The notes: generated by a model not told the origin, from the sequence alone. Positions 7,275-16,437 are shown, numbered from the stretch's first letter. The stretch: DNA of 49,243 nt from Gemmatimonadaceae bacterium (GCA_019694735.1 JAIBBJ010000157.1:1-49243), one strand, 5' to 3'. Numbers and translations: made by a program.

Positions 7275-9767
7275 ATGACCGTTCCCCTCTGTCCGACGGC
7301 CCGTCCCGCCCGTCCCGCCCGCCGCCCCGCCCGCCGGGCCGGCGCGGCGCTGGTCGCGTCCCTCCTCGCGCTGGGCACCCCGCTCGGCACGCCGCTCGCC
7401 GCGCAGGCCGCGTACCAGCAGCCGCCCGACGCGATCCGCCGGATCCTCGATGCGCCGGCGACGCCGACGACCGTGCTCACGCCGGACCGCTCGGCGATCC
7501 TGCTGCTCGAGCGGCCGGGACTGCCGCCGATCAGCGAGATCGCGGCGCCGGAGTACCGCGTGGCCGGAATCCGCCTCGACCCGCGCACGAGCGGGCCGTC
7601 GCGGCAGAACCCGGCGCGCGGGATCGCGGTGATGCCGGTGGCCGGTGGCGCGCCGGTGCCGTTCACCATGGCGCTCCCGGCCGGTGGCGGCGTGGGGATG
7701 CCGTTGTGGTCGCCGGACGGCCAGCGCTTCGCGTTCACGGTCACCACCGACGATGCGATCACGCTCTGGGTGGGCGAGCTCGCCTCGCGCAGCGCGAAGC
7801 AGGTCTCGGCGCGCCGGCTCAACGCCGTGCTCGGCGCCCCGTGCGACTGGGCGGGCAATACGGCGCTGGTCTGCACCGTCGTGCCGGAGGACCGTGGCGC
7901 CGAGCCGGCCGCCCCGGCGACGCCGGTGGGGCCGATCGTCCAGCAGACGCTCACGGGGAGCCAGGACCGCGCCGCGACGTACCAGGACCTGCTCAAGAGT
8001 CCGCACGACGAGGCGATCTTCGCGCACTACGCGACGAGCCAGCTCGCGCGGGTGACGCTCGGCGGCCAGGTGACGCCGCTCGGCGCGCCGGCGATCATCA
8101 GCGGCGCCTCGGTGAGCCCGGACGGCCAGTGGCTGCTCGTGACGACGCTCTCGCGGCCCTTCTCGTACTCGGTGCCGCTCAACTTCTTCCCCACGCGCAT
8201 CGAGGTGTGGGGGATGGACGGGAAGGTCGCGCGGACGGTCGCGACGCGGCCGCTGATCGAGCGCGTGGCGTGGGGTGGCGACGGCGCGCAGGTGGGACCA
8301 CGCAACCCCGGCTGGCGCGCCGACGTCGAGGCCACGCTCGTCTGGACCGAAGCGCTGGACGCCGGCGACCCGTCGAAGCAGGTGCCGAAGCGGGACCGCG
8401 TGCTCACGCTCGCCGCGCCGTTCGCCGGCGAGCCGGCGACGCTGTTCGAGACCGAGTGGCGGGCGCGCGGCATCACCTGGGGCGGCCCGACGCTCGCGCT
8501 CGCGACCGAGTCGCACGCGCGACAGCGCAAGACGCGCACGTGGGTGATCGATCCGAGCGGCGCGGCGGCACCGCGGCTGCTCTGGGAGCGCTCGACCGAG
8601 GACCGGTACGGCGACCCCGGCAGCTTCGTGACGCGCCGCGACGCGCGCGGCCAGCAGGTGCTGCACCGCACGGCCGACGGGCGGTCGCTGTTCCTGCGCG
8701 GCGCCGGCGCGAGCCCCGAGGGCGACCGGCCCTTCGTGGACCGCTACGAGCTCGCGACCGGCCGCACGACGCGGCTCTTCCAGTCGCAGGCCCCGTACTA
8801 CGAGACCGTCGTGGAACTGCTCGATGACGCCGGGACGCGGCTGCTCACGCGGCGCGAGTCGGTGGACGAGCCGCCCAACCTCTGGCAGCGCGACCTCGTG
8901 CGCCGCATCGCGCCGCGGCAGGTGACGCAGTTCGCGGACCCGGCGCCGGCGTTCGCCGGCGTGCGCAAGGAGCAGGTGAGCTACCAGCGCGCCGACGGCG
9001 TGACGCTGCACGCGACCGTGTACCTCCCGCCCGGCTACGACAAGCAGCGCGACGGCGCACTGCCGTTCCTGCTCTGGGCGTACCCGCTCGAGTTCGGGTC
9101 GGCCGACGCGGCCTCGCAGGTGACCGGCTCGCCGTACCGCTTCACGCGGCCGAGCGGCTCCTCGCACCTGTTCGCGCTGCTGCAGGGGTACGGCGTGATG
9201 GACGACCCGACGATGCCGATCATCGGCTTCGACGGGAAGGAGCCCAACGACACCTATGTGGAGCAGCTCACCGCGAGTGCGAAGGCGGCGATCGACCAGA
9301 TCGTCGGCATGGGCGTCGCCGACCGCGACCGGATCGCGGTGGGCGGGCACTCCTACGGTGCGTTCATGACCGCCAACCTGCTGGCGCACACCACCCTGTT
9401 CCGCGCCGGCATCGCGCGGTCCGGGGCGTACAACCGCACGCTGACGCCGTTCGGGTTCCAGGGCGAGGAGCGCAGCTACTGGCAGGCGCCCGACCTCTAC
9501 GAGCGGATGTCGCCGTTCACCTACGCCGACCGGATCAAGACGCCGATCCTGCTCATCCACGGGATGGCGGACAACAACACCGGCACCTTCCCGATCCAGT
9601 CGGAGCGGATGTACGCGGCGCTGAAGGGGAACGGCGCGACGGTGCGCTATGTGCAGCTGCCGGCCGAGTCGCACGGGTACCAGGCCCGGGAGAGCGTGGG
9701 GCACACGCTGGCCGAGATGATGACCTGGCTGGACCAGTGGGTGAAGCCGCCGAAACCGCGGATGTAG
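7275..9767 (+). CDS. Exported S9-family serine peptidase (glutamyl-endopeptidase-like)
   Basis: 830 residues, a prolyl-oligopeptidase-clan enzyme predicted to act in the periplasm or outside the cell. The signal peptide ends L-A-A before Gln44. Residues about 60-560 form the beta-propeller lid (repeats such as W-S-P-D-G-Q-R-F and V-S-P-D-G-Q-W). Residues about 580-830 form the alpha/beta hydrolase domain with the triad Ser693 (G-G-H-S-Y-G-A-F), Asp766 (H-G-M-A-D-N-N-T-G-T-F) and His800 (E-S-H-G-Y). The G-G-H-S-Y-G-A-F box and the D-N-N-T-G-T-F context resemble plant chloroplast glutamyl endopeptidases more than dipeptidyl peptidase IV. The TonB receptor gene follows after 18 bases, suggesting co-expression and a link between peptide cleavage and uptake. 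Confidence 0.9.
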   Translation: MTVPLCPTARPARPARRPARRAGAALVASLLALGTPLGTPLAAQAAYQQPPDAIRRILDAPATPTTVLTPDRSAILLLERPGLPPISEIAAPEYRVAGIRLDPRTSGPSRQNPARGIAVMPVAGGAPVPFTMALPAGGGVGMPLWSPDGQRFAFTVTTDDAITLWVGELASRSAKQVSARRLNAVLGAPCDWAGNTALVCTVVPEDRGAEPAAPATPVGPIVQQTLTGSQDRAATYQDLLKSPHDEAIFAHYATSQLARVTLGGQVTPLGAPAIISGASVSPDGQWLLVTTLSRPFSYSVPLNFFPTRIEVWGMDGKVARTVATRPLIERVAWGGDGAQVGPRNPGWRADVEATLVWTEALDAGDPSKQVPKRDRVLTLAAPFAGEPATLFETEWRARGITWGGPTLALATESHARQRKTRTWVIDPSGAAAPRLLWERSTEDRYGDPGSFVTRRDARGQQVLHRTADGRSLFLRGAGASPEGDRPFVDRYELATGRTTRLFQSQAPYYETVVELLDDAGTRLLTRRESVDEPPNLWQRDLVRRIAPRQVTQFADPAPAFAGVRKEQVSYQRADGVTLHATVYLPPGYDKQRDGALPFLLWAYPLEFGSADAASQVTGSPYRFTRPSGSSHLFALLQGYGVMDDPTMPIIGFDGKEPNDTYVEQLTASAKAAIDQIVGMGVADRDRIAVGGHSYGAFMTANLLAHTTLFRAGIARSGAYNRTLTPFGFQGEERSYWQAPDLYERMSPFTYADRIKTPILLIHGMADNNTGTFPIQSERMYAALKGNGATVRYVQLPAESHGYQARESVGHTLAEMMTWLDQWVKPPKPRM

Positions 9768-9785
9768 CTCCGGCGTTCACCGGGG

Positions 9786-12101
9786 ATGCCGCGTACCGCC
9801 CGCCTCCTCGGACTCCTCCTCGCCGGCCTCCTCGCGCCGGCGCTGCCGGCCGTCGCCCAGGGGGCGGCGGCCGGCCTCGTCTCCGGCACCGTGCTCACCG
9901 CCGGCACCGACCAGCCCATCGCCGGCGCGCAGGTGCAGCTGGTGGGGACCGCCCTCGGCGCGAGCACCGACGCCCGCGGCCGGTTCACGCTCGCGGGCGT
10001 CGCGCCCGGCGTGTGGCGCGTGCAGGTGCGCGCGATCGGCTTCACGCCCGCGGTGGTGCCCGACGTCGTCGTGGGGTCGGCCAAGCCGGCCACCGTCACC
10101 GTGCGCCTCACCCCGCTCCCCGCCGACCTCGGCGCAGTGGAGGTGACGGCGTCGTACTTCACGCCCTCGCTCGCCGCGACGACGAGCACGCAGGCATTCA
10201 CGAGCGAGGCGGTGCGGCGCGCGCCGGGCGTGCAGGAGGACGTCGTGCGCGCGATCGCGCTCTTCCCCGGGGTCGCCGTCACCAGCCCGGGGCGCAACGA
10301 CCTCATCGTGCGCGGCGGCGCGCCGTTCGAGAACCTGTTCCTCGTGGACGGGATCGAGGTGCCGAACATCAACCACTTCGGCACGCAGGGCTCCACCGGC
10401 GGGCCGCTCTCGCTCATCAACGTGGACGCGGTGGAGTCGGCGAGCTTCTCCACCGGCGGGCTGTCGCCGCGCTACGGCGACCGCACGGCCTCGGTCACGA
10501 GCATCACGCTGCGCGAAGGGAACCGCGAGCGGCTGGCCGGCGAGTTCACGCTCTCCGCGACCGGCGGCTTCGCGGTGGCCGAGGGGCCGCTCGGGCGCGA
10601 CGGCTCGTTCTACCTCAGCGTGCGCCGCTCGTACCTCGACCTCCTCTTCAAGGCCGCCGGCTTCGGCTTCATCCCGGCGTACGTGGACGGGCAGTTCAAG
10701 GCGGTGCAGCGGTACGGCGACCGGACGACAATCTCGTTCCTCGTGATCGGCGCCGACGGCACGGTGACCTTCACCAACGACGACCCGGAGAAGCGCTACA
10801 CGAACTCGCGCGTCGCCGCGCCGTCGCAGCGCCAGTACTTCTCCGGCCTCACCTGGCGCCGCCTGCTCGACCGCGGCGTGCTCGACGTGACGCTCGGGCG
10901 CACGTGGACGCGATTCCGCACCATCCAGAACGATTCGCTGGAGCCGCCAAGCCCGGTGTTCCGGGCGTTCAGCACCGAGGGTGAGACGTCGCTGCGCGCC
11001 GACCTCACCGTGCAGGCCACGCCGACGGTGGAGCTCTCCGGCGGCGCGGTGACGAAGGTCGCGAGCGCGCTCGACTTCGACGTGCTCGTCCCCGGCTTCG
11101 CGCGGCTCGATGCGGGCGGCGTGCCGCGGCCGCTCGCGGTGGACACGTCGTTCACCGCCGACCGGCAGGCGGTGTACGGGCAGGCCGCGTGGCAGGCGAC
11201 GCCGCGGCTCCGCACGACGACGGGCCTCCGCGTCGACCGCTACGGATTCCTCGCGGGTGCGGTACGCGCGTCACCGCGCCTCGGGCTCCGCTACGCGCTC
11301 ACCCCGCGCACGACGTTCACCGCGAGCCTCGGCCGCACCTGGCAGGCGCCGAGCTACATCTGGCTGATCGGCGACCCGGCGAACCGCACGCTGCCGCCCT
11401 TCCGCGCCGACCAGGGCGTGCTCGGTGTCGAGCACCTCCCCCGCCCCGACGTGAAGCTCCAGCTGGAGGCGTTCACCAAGCGCTACGCCGGGTATCCGCG
11501 GCGCGTCTTCCGACCGCAGGCGGTGCTGGCGCCGAGCGGGTTCGACGACGTGACGAGCGACATCCCGTTCGGGCTCGAGCCGCTGGCCGCGGTCGCGACC
11601 GGCCGCGCGATGGGGCTCGAGGCGCTCGCGCAGAAGCAGCTGAGCGAGATCCCGGTGTTCGGGCTGATCAGCCTCACCGCGAGCCGGACCACGTTCGATG
11701 GAGCGGACGGCCGGCGTCGGCCGGGGAGCTTCGACTCGCGCGTCGTCGGCAACGCGGTGGTGGGGTGGCGGCCGAACGCGAGGTGGGAGCTGAGCGGCAA
11801 GTTCCGGATCTCGACCGGGCTCCCGACGACCCCGTTCGTCACGGGCGGGCCGCTCGCGGGGACGCAGGATTTCACGCGGTGGAACGAGGGCGAGCGGCTG
11901 CCGCCGATCCACGCGCTCGACCTGCGGGTGGACCGGCGCTGGAGCCTCCGCGCGCTGCAGCTCGTGGGCTACCTCGACATCCAGAACGTCTACGCGCGGA
12001 AGAACGTGAGCGGCCTGCAGTGGGACCAGCGCACGCAGACGGTGGAGCGGAACGAGGCGCTGGGGCTGCTGCCGTCCATCGGGTTCAGCGTGGAGTGGTG
12101 A
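9786..12101 (+). CDS. TonB-dependent receptor with N-terminal regulatory-like domain
   Basis: 771 residues, an outer-membrane beta-barrel for energised uptake. The signal peptide ends A-V-A before Gln25. A carboxypeptidase-regulatory-like domain spans about 28-112 (G-T-V-L-T-A-G-T...G-R-F-T-L). The plug domain spans about 130-240 (I-V-R-G-G-A-P-F-E-N-L-F-L-V-D-G-I-E). The remainder is barrel, ending G-F-S-V-E-W; a C-terminal aromatic residue is expected for BAM-dependent assembly. It is somewhat short for the family and I see no clear TonB box. Substrate is unknown; proximity to the S9 peptidase suggests peptides, which is inference. The start follows the peptidase stop by 18 bases. Confidence 0.88.
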   Translation: MPRTARLLGLLLAGLLAPALPAVAQGAAAGLVSGTVLTAGTDQPIAGAQVQLVGTALGASTDARGRFTLAGVAPGVWRVQVRAIGFTPAVVPDVVVGSAKPATVTVRLTPLPADLGAVEVTASYFTPSLAATTSTQAFTSEAVRRAPGVQEDVVRAIALFPGVAVTSPGRNDLIVRGGAPFENLFLVDGIEVPNINHFGTQGSTGGPLSLINVDAVESASFSTGGLSPRYGDRTASVTSITLREGNRERLAGEFTLSATGGFAVAEGPLGRDGSFYLSVRRSYLDLLFKAAGFGFIPAYVDGQFKAVQRYGDRTTISFLVIGADGTVTFTNDDPEKRYTNSRVAAPSQRQYFSGLTWRRLLDRGVLDVTLGRTWTRFRTIQNDSLEPPSPVFRAFSTEGETSLRADLTVQATPTVELSGGAVTKVASALDFDVLVPGFARLDAGGVPRPLAVDTSFTADRQAVYGQAAWQATPRLRTTTGLRVDRYGFLAGAVRASPRLGLRYALTPRTTFTASLGRTWQAPSYIWLIGDPANRTLPPFRADQGVLGVEHLPRPDVKLQLEAFTKRYAGYPRRVFRPQAVLAPSGFDDVTSDIPFGLEPLAAVATGRAMGLEALAQKQLSEIPVFGLISLTASRTTFDGADGRRRPGSFDSRVVGNAVVGWRPNARWELSGKFRISTGLPTTPFVTGGPLAGTQDFTRWNEGERLPPIHALDLRVDRRWSLRALQLVGYLDIQNVYARKNVSGLQWDQRTQTVERNEALGLLPSIGFSVEW

Positions 12102-12191
12102 ACGCCGCCGAAGCGCCGCTGCACCGTCCTACCGTTCGCCGCCGGATGATCCCGGTGCGATAGTCGGTGCGATCCACCGACAGTTCGCCCG

Positions 12192-12521
12192 ATGGCGGCT
12201 CCGGCGGCGAGCGGCGAGCGCGAAACCCTGGAATCGCCCCCGCAGGGCACTCCGACTCCGGGTCTGGTGTTCAAGTGCGGCGGAATGGAAGCGCGACGGC
12301 GCGCTCCAGGCGAACACGACCATCTTCTCGGGCCTCACCGGGAACTACAACCTGCGACTGCGGGCGCCCCCGTCCACGGCCGTCCAGGCGAGCGAGGGAC
12401 ACGCGGACAACGTCCGGATCATCCGCTCCGGACGGCGATCCCCGAGGTCCGGGATCTCTGCGCGCAGCTGAAGCTCGTGGCGGATCCCCTCGGCATGCCG
12501 GGCCGCGGGGAGAACGCCTAG
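12192..12521 (+). pseudogene. Remnant of an unidentified gene, disrupted by two compensating frameshifts
   Basis: One frame reads plausibly as protein from 12192 to about 12280 (ending G-L-V-F-K-C-G-G). Coding character then moves to the next frame at 12283 (E-W-K-R-D-G-A-L-Q-A-N-T-T-I-F-S-G-L-T-G and onward through N-V-R-I-I-R-S-G, about 12432). It returns to the first frame for P-E-V-R-D-L-C-A-Q-L-K-L-V-A-D-P-L-G before TAG at 12519-12521. Third-position GC is nearly complete in each segment in its own frame, as in the real genes here. This fits an old gene with two small indels, or sequencing errors in an intact small gene. I do not recognise the family. Confidence 0.4.
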
Positions 12522-12826
12522 GGCCGGCGCGGGCCGCGGTGTCCGGGGAATCCCCATTGTGCGCGGCCGGGCCGCGGTGAGTATTGGGCCTGCGTTCACG
12601 CGACGGACCTGCAGCGCGAACGGAGCCTTCCCGCGGGACGCCGTCGGAAGGGATGCGTGGAGGCCGTTCGATCCTCCATGCCGGTCACGGGGTCGCTGGC
12701 CGTGCCCGCTGTCATTCGAACGGATGACACCCGAGGATGGTCCGTCCATCCACGGGAAGGCGCAGGACCCTGGCTGCTCCGGCAGCGACGAACCAGGGGC
12801 CCTTCCGCCGCCAGCGGGACCAACGG

Positions 12827-12865
12827 GACGCCCCCGGGATCAGCGCCAGCGATCCCGGGGGCGTC
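12827..12865 (-). terminator. Strong hairpin downstream of the deacylase
   Basis: There is a perfect 15-bp inverted repeat: left arm 12827-12841 (GACGCCCCCGGGATC), a 9-base loop, and right arm 12851-12865. It lies about 40 bases beyond the stop of the minus-strand deacylase gene, so it probably terminates or protects that transcript. No T-tract follows on either strand, so it is not a textbook intrinsic terminator. Confidence 0.55.
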
Positions 12866-12902
12866 TCACGTCGGGTGGCCATGCGCGCGGCGCGCGCGGC
12901 GC

Positions 12903-14537
12903 TCAGCGATGCGGCCGGCGCAGGGCGCGCCCCGGCCTCGCGGTGGTCATCTCAGAGCGATCGATCACGAGGCGGCCGTTCACGAGCACGTACGGGATGC
13001 CGGTCGCGTACTGGTGCGGCGCCACGAACGTCGCCGGGCTGCCGACGGTTGCCGCGTCGAAGACGGTGACATCGGCGAAGCAGCCCGCGGCGAGGCAGCC
13101 GCGCTGGCCGGTGAGGCCCATCCGGGCCGCGGGCAGGCCGGTCATCTTGTGCACCGCCTGCTCGAGCGTGAGCACGTGCTGCTCGCGCACGTAGGTACCG
13201 AGCACGCGCGGGAAGGTGCCGTACGAGCGCGGATGCGGCACGCCCTGGCCGGGGCGCGTGAGCGCACCGTCGGAGGCGATCATCGTCTGTGGATGCGCCA
13301 TGATGCGGCGCACGTCGCCCTCGTCGATGATGTGGTAGACCATGGACGCGCCGCCGGCGAGCTCCCCCTCGAGCACGAGCTTCGCCGCCGCCTCCAGCGA
13401 GTGGCCCACGCCGCGCCGCTCGGCGAGGTCGTACAGCGTGCGCCCCTCGAGGGAGCGGTCCCATCCGACCGAGGCGAACTGCACACGGCGTGTGTCGCCG
13501 CCGCCGCGGTCGGTGCGGAGCAGCTCGACGATCCCGCGCTCGATGGAGTCGCGCAGCACCGGATCCTCGCTCCGGCGCTTGAGCGCGGCGCGCCCGCCCG
13601 CCTGCGCCCAGTTGGGGACGAGCACCGCGAGGCTGGTCTGGCTCGCCGTGTACGGGTATTGGTCGATCATCACGTCGAGGCCGGCGGCGCGCGCCGAGTC
13701 CACCATCGCGAGGGTGACGACGCTCTTCCCCCACATCATCGGGCCGACGGCCTTGTGGTGGGTGAGGACGACGGGGATGTGCGCGTCGCGCGCGATGGTG
13801 ATCGCCTCGGCGACGCCCTCGAGCAGCCCGAGCCCTTCCTCGCGGAGGTGCGACGTGTAGAAGCCGCCCGAGTCGGCCGCCGCCCGCGAGAGCGTGACCA
13901 CCTCGTCGGTCTTCGCGTAGAAACCGGGTACGTAGCGGAGCCCGGTGCTGATGCCGAAGGCGCCATCGCCCATGCCGCGGCGCACCATCGCGACCATCCG
14001 CGCGAGCTCGTCGGGCGTCGGGGCGCGGTCCTCGGTGCCCATCACGGCCTGGCGGATGCTGTTGTGGCCGATGAGGTACGCGACGTTGAGGCCGAGCGGC
14101 GCCGAGTCGGCGCGGGCGAGGTACGGGCCGAGCGGGTTCGGGCCGCCGCCGTCGGGGCCGCCGAGGGCGAGGGTGACGCCCTGCGTGACGGCGCTCTTCG
14201 CGTCCGGCATGGAGAGCAACGACTCGATGTGCGCGTGCAGGTCGATGAAGCCCGGCGCGACGACGAGGCCGCGCGCCTCGACCACGCGGTCGGCTTTCGC
14301 GGGGTCGAGCGGCGTGCGCGAGACCGCGACGATGCGGTCGCCGCGGATGGCGACGTCCGCCGTGTAGCCCGCAGCGCCGGTGCCGTCCACGACGGTGCCG
14401 CCGCGGATGAGCACCGACCATTCGCGTCCCTGCGCCGCGGCCGTGGCCGGCCGCAGCGCGACCAGTACGAGGAGCACCGCCGCGACGGCGCCCGTGAGGA
14501 GCCCTGCCCGGATCATCGTCCGCTGCGTGCGCATCAT
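12903..14537 (-). CDS. Exported N-acyl-D-amino-acid deacylase (D-aminoacylase-type amidohydrolase)
   Basis: 544 residues. The family removes N-acyl groups from D-amino acids using a metal centre in a TIM-barrel amidohydrolase. The signal peptide ends A-A-A before Gln36. The metal motif is G-F-I-D-L-H101-A-H103-I-E. Other conserved elements are G-I-S-T-G-L-R-Y-V-P-G, V-V-L-T-H-H-K-A-V-G, I-A-S-D-G-A-L and the tail G-C-L-A-A-G-C-F-A-D-V-T-V-F-D. The start at 14537 gives M-M-R-T and is preceded by GGGAG about 5 bases away, a good ribosome site. The open frame runs upstream into the neighbouring gene and that part is spurious. It lies 44 bases downstream of the PepSY/hydrolase gene on the same strand, probably one operon. 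Confidence 0.88.
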   Translation of the reverse strand: MMRTQRTMIRAGLLTGAVAAVLLVLVALRPATAAAQGREWSVLIRGGTVVDGTGAAGYTADVAIRGDRIVAVSRTPLDPAKADRVVEARGLVVAPGFIDLHAHIESLLSMPDAKSAVTQGVTLALGGPDGGGPNPLGPYLARADSAPLGLNVAYLIGHNSIRQAVMGTEDRAPTPDELARMVAMVRRGMGDGAFGISTGLRYVPGFYAKTDEVVTLSRAAADSGGFYTSHLREEGLGLLEGVAEAITIARDAHIPVVLTHHKAVGPMMWGKSVVTLAMVDSARAAGLDVMIDQYPYTASQTSLAVLVPNWAQAGGRAALKRRSEDPVLRDSIERGIVELLRTDRGGGDTRRVQFASVGWDRSLEGRTLYDLAERRGVGHSLEAAAKLVLEGELAGGASMVYHIIDEGDVRRIMAHPQTMIASDGALTRPGQGVPHPRSYGTFPRVLGTYVREQHVLTLEQAVHKMTGLPAARMGLTGQRGCLAAGCFADVTVFDAATVGSPATFVAPHQYATGIPYVLVNGRLVIDRSEMTTARPGRALRRPHR

Positions 14538-14581
14538 CGTGCTCCCATGGGTCGGGGTCGTGCCGCCGTCATCGGGCCTGC

Positions 14582-16312
14582 TCACCGCACCGCCGCCAGC
14601 ACCTTGCCGAGGAACTCGTCGATCGCGCCATTCTCGATCCAGCGCACCACGACGACGAGGTCCTGCTCGGGCGCGACGAAGATGAGGTTCGTCCCGTTGC
14701 CGACATGCCCGAACGCGCTCGCCGGCGCGCTCGGCATCCACTTCCGGTCGGTGTTGAGGAACCAGTTCATGTAGCCGTAGGTGGGCTGCGGCGCGGTGGG
14801 CGTGAGCGAGAGCCGCACCCACTCCTCGGAGAGGATGCGCCGGTCGCCCCACAGGCCGCGGCGCTGCGTGAGGAGGCCGAAGCGCGCCATGTCCCACGCG
14901 TTGATGAACATCCCGCCGCCCCAGTGCCCGCCGCCGCTCACGACCTGCACCGGCCGGCCGTCGAGCGTGATCCACGCGTTGTCGTAGCCGTACCAGCGCC
15001 AGGTGCGCGAGGCGCCGATGGGCCCGAGCACGTGCTCCTGCAGCACCTCGGGCAGCGGGCGGCGCCAGAGGTTCGTCGCCGCGAGCGCGAGGACGTTCAC
15101 GCGCACGTCGTTGTACTCGTAGCTCGTGCCGGGCGCCTTGCGCGCGCGCGTCGTCCACTCGGCGGCGTTCGCCGACGGGCGGTCGGCCCACTCGGGCTTG
15201 CCCCAGAGCGTGCCCTCCCAGTCGCTCGTCTGCCGCAGGAGGTCATCCCACGTGATGGTGCGGTTGTGCGGCGTGGCCCACGGGTCGATGAGCATCGGCT
15301 CGCCGTAGGTCGTGCCGGGCTCGGACGGCGCGGTGGTGCGCAGCCGGTAGGTCGGCGCCTGCGACCGCCACACGGTGTCGCGGACGCTGCGCAGCAGCCC
15401 GCGGTCGAACGCGGCGCCGACCACGGCGGAGAGGAGGCTCTTGGTGACCGAGTGCGTCATGTCCACCCGGTCGGGCTCGCCCCAGCTCGCGATGACGTAG
15501 CCGCCACGCAGCACGACGCCGGTGGGCTCGCCGCGGGGCTTGAAGGGCCCGATGCCCTGGCCGAAGGGCTCACGGCCGAAGGTGCGGTAGTGGTTCTCCT
15601 CCATGTCGCGCGGGGCGCGGGCCTCGCTGCGGATGGCGAACGCGATCGCCTGGGCGAGCGCCGCCGAGTCCACCTGCATGGCGGCCGGCGACCGGTGCTC
15701 CCAGGTGGCGCCGGGGACGTAGGGCGCGGGGGCGGGCCGGGGGCGCGGCTGTGCGACGAGCGCGCCGGGGAGCAGCGCGAGGAGCGTGATCGCGGTGGGC
15801 CGCGCAAGGCGCGCGCGCTTCCGCTTCGTGAGGTACGGCAGCAGCCAGAGGTAGAGACCGGTGAGCCAGAGCCCGAACATCACGAGGCCCGATGGCAGGA
15901 AGAGCCAGAGCTTGGCGGCGTCGCCGAAGAACGAGCCGTCGTGGAACTGCTCGATCAGGTCCGAGCGCCGGTACGCGACCTGCAGCACGGCACCATCGGC
16001 CAGCGCGAGCTGCGCCTCCCACCGCGAGTGGGTGATGACCTTCATGATGCCCTTCCCCGGCCGGACGTCCACGCGCTCGATGTCCTCCCAGCCGGTGACG
16101 CCCGCCTCGGGCATCGCCTGCGCGGCGGCGAGGATCACGTCCCAGTCCGCCTGCGGCGTGGCGACCGCCGTCCGCTGCTCCTTGGGCTGGACCCATGGGA
16201 GTTGCTTCTTCACCTGCAGCAGGATGCCGGAGGCGGCGACGCACAGGAACGGGAGCGCGACGAGGACGACGCCCCATCGGTGCAGTCGCCGGGAGAGGAA
16301 CGCGAGGCTCAT
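14582..16312 (-). CDS. Fusion: PepSY-type membrane region plus beta-lactamase-type (class C / S12) serine hydrolase
   Basis: 576 residues. TM1 (about 11-33) and a PepSY-like periplasmic region (about 55-125) are followed by TM2 (about 137-160), a basic loop (K-R-K-R-A-R-L-A-R) and a third hydrophobic segment (about 172-186) that looks like an ordinary signal peptide ending L-V-A before Gln188. Then comes a full serine-hydrolase domain: nucleophile box S288-V-T-K291, Y-N-D near 400-402 at the YxN position, and H-V-G-N-G-T-N near the C-terminus at the KTG/HxG position. Topology fits a periplasmic catalytic domain. There is no ATG or GTG at the junction, so this is a genuine single frame. Cleavage at the internal A-Q site could release a soluble hydrolase. 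The start is taken at M-S-L-A-F-L (16312); the frame is open to 16366. Substrate is unknown: D-peptides, esters or beta-lactams are all possible. Confidence 0.82.
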   Translation of the reverse strand: MSLAFLSRRLHRWGVVLVALPFLCVAASGILLQVKKQLPWVQPKEQRTAVATPQADWDVILAAAQAMPEAGVTGWEDIERVDVRPGKGIMKVITHSRWEAQLALADGAVLQVAYRRSDLIEQFHDGSFFGDAAKLWLFLPSGLVMFGLWLTGLYLWLLPYLTKRKRARLARPTAITLLALLPGALVAQPRPRPAPAPYVPGATWEHRSPAAMQVDSAALAQAIAFAIRSEARAPRDMEENHYRTFGREPFGQGIGPFKPRGEPTGVVLRGGYVIASWGEPDRVDMTHSVTKSLLSAVVGAAFDRGLLRSVRDTVWRSQAPTYRLRTTAPSEPGTTYGEPMLIDPWATPHNRTITWDDLLRQTSDWEGTLWGKPEWADRPSANAAEWTTRARKAPGTSYEYNDVRVNVLALAATNLWRRPLPEVLQEHVLGPIGASRTWRWYGYDNAWITLDGRPVQVVSGGGHWGGGMFINAWDMARFGLLTQRRGLWGDRRILSEEWVRLSLTPTAPQPTYGYMNWFLNTDRKWMPSAPASAFGHVGNGTNLIFVAPEQDLVVVVRWIENGAIDEFLGKVLAAVR

Positions 16313-16412
16313 GGGCGGACGGGCGGGGATCGGGGGAGGCAGCGCGGGCAGGCCGGTGGCGGGCACACGGACCCGGGGCTACGTCGCGCAGTCCCGGCCC
16401 GTTGCGCCATGG

Positions 16413-16437
16413 TGGGGAATCTGCTCCCTTTTCCCCA
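16413..16437. promoter_or_regulatory. Dyad in the divergent intergenic region
   Basis: TGGGGAA (16413-16419) and TTCCCCA (16431-16437) form a perfect 7-bp inverted repeat separated by 11 bases. It extends to GGT/AACC with one bulge. It sits inside the 180-base gap between the divergent fusion gene and the M20 gene, a natural place for a shared operator. No regulator gene is adjacent. Confidence 0.35.

Larger units (their letters stand above)
12102..12902. other. 801-base stretch without an intact gene
   Basis: This is the only long interval lacking a confident gene. It lies between the receptor and the convergent deacylase. It contains the frameshifted gene remnant at about 12192-12521 and the perfect hairpin at 12827-12865. 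In between (about 12522-12826) the sequence is slightly less GC-biased, open frames are short and conflicting, and I see no recognisable element. Two copies of CGGGCCGCGGTG near 12530 and 12568 are probably chance in such GC-rich sequence. Confidence 0.6.

Noticed and set aside
6999-9704. A 901-codon open frame on the minus strand
   Set aside because: It is a shadow of the S9 peptidase gene, whose catalytic triad and signal peptide are clear on the plus strand.
12192-12521. Treating the 109-codon frame as an intact gene
   Set aside because: The middle third reads as protein only in another frame, so it is reported as a remnant instead.
14538-15191. N-terminal extension of the deacylase frame
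   Set aside because: It lies antiphase inside the serine-hydrolase gene and has low-complexity sequence. The ribosome site and signal peptide place the start at 14537.
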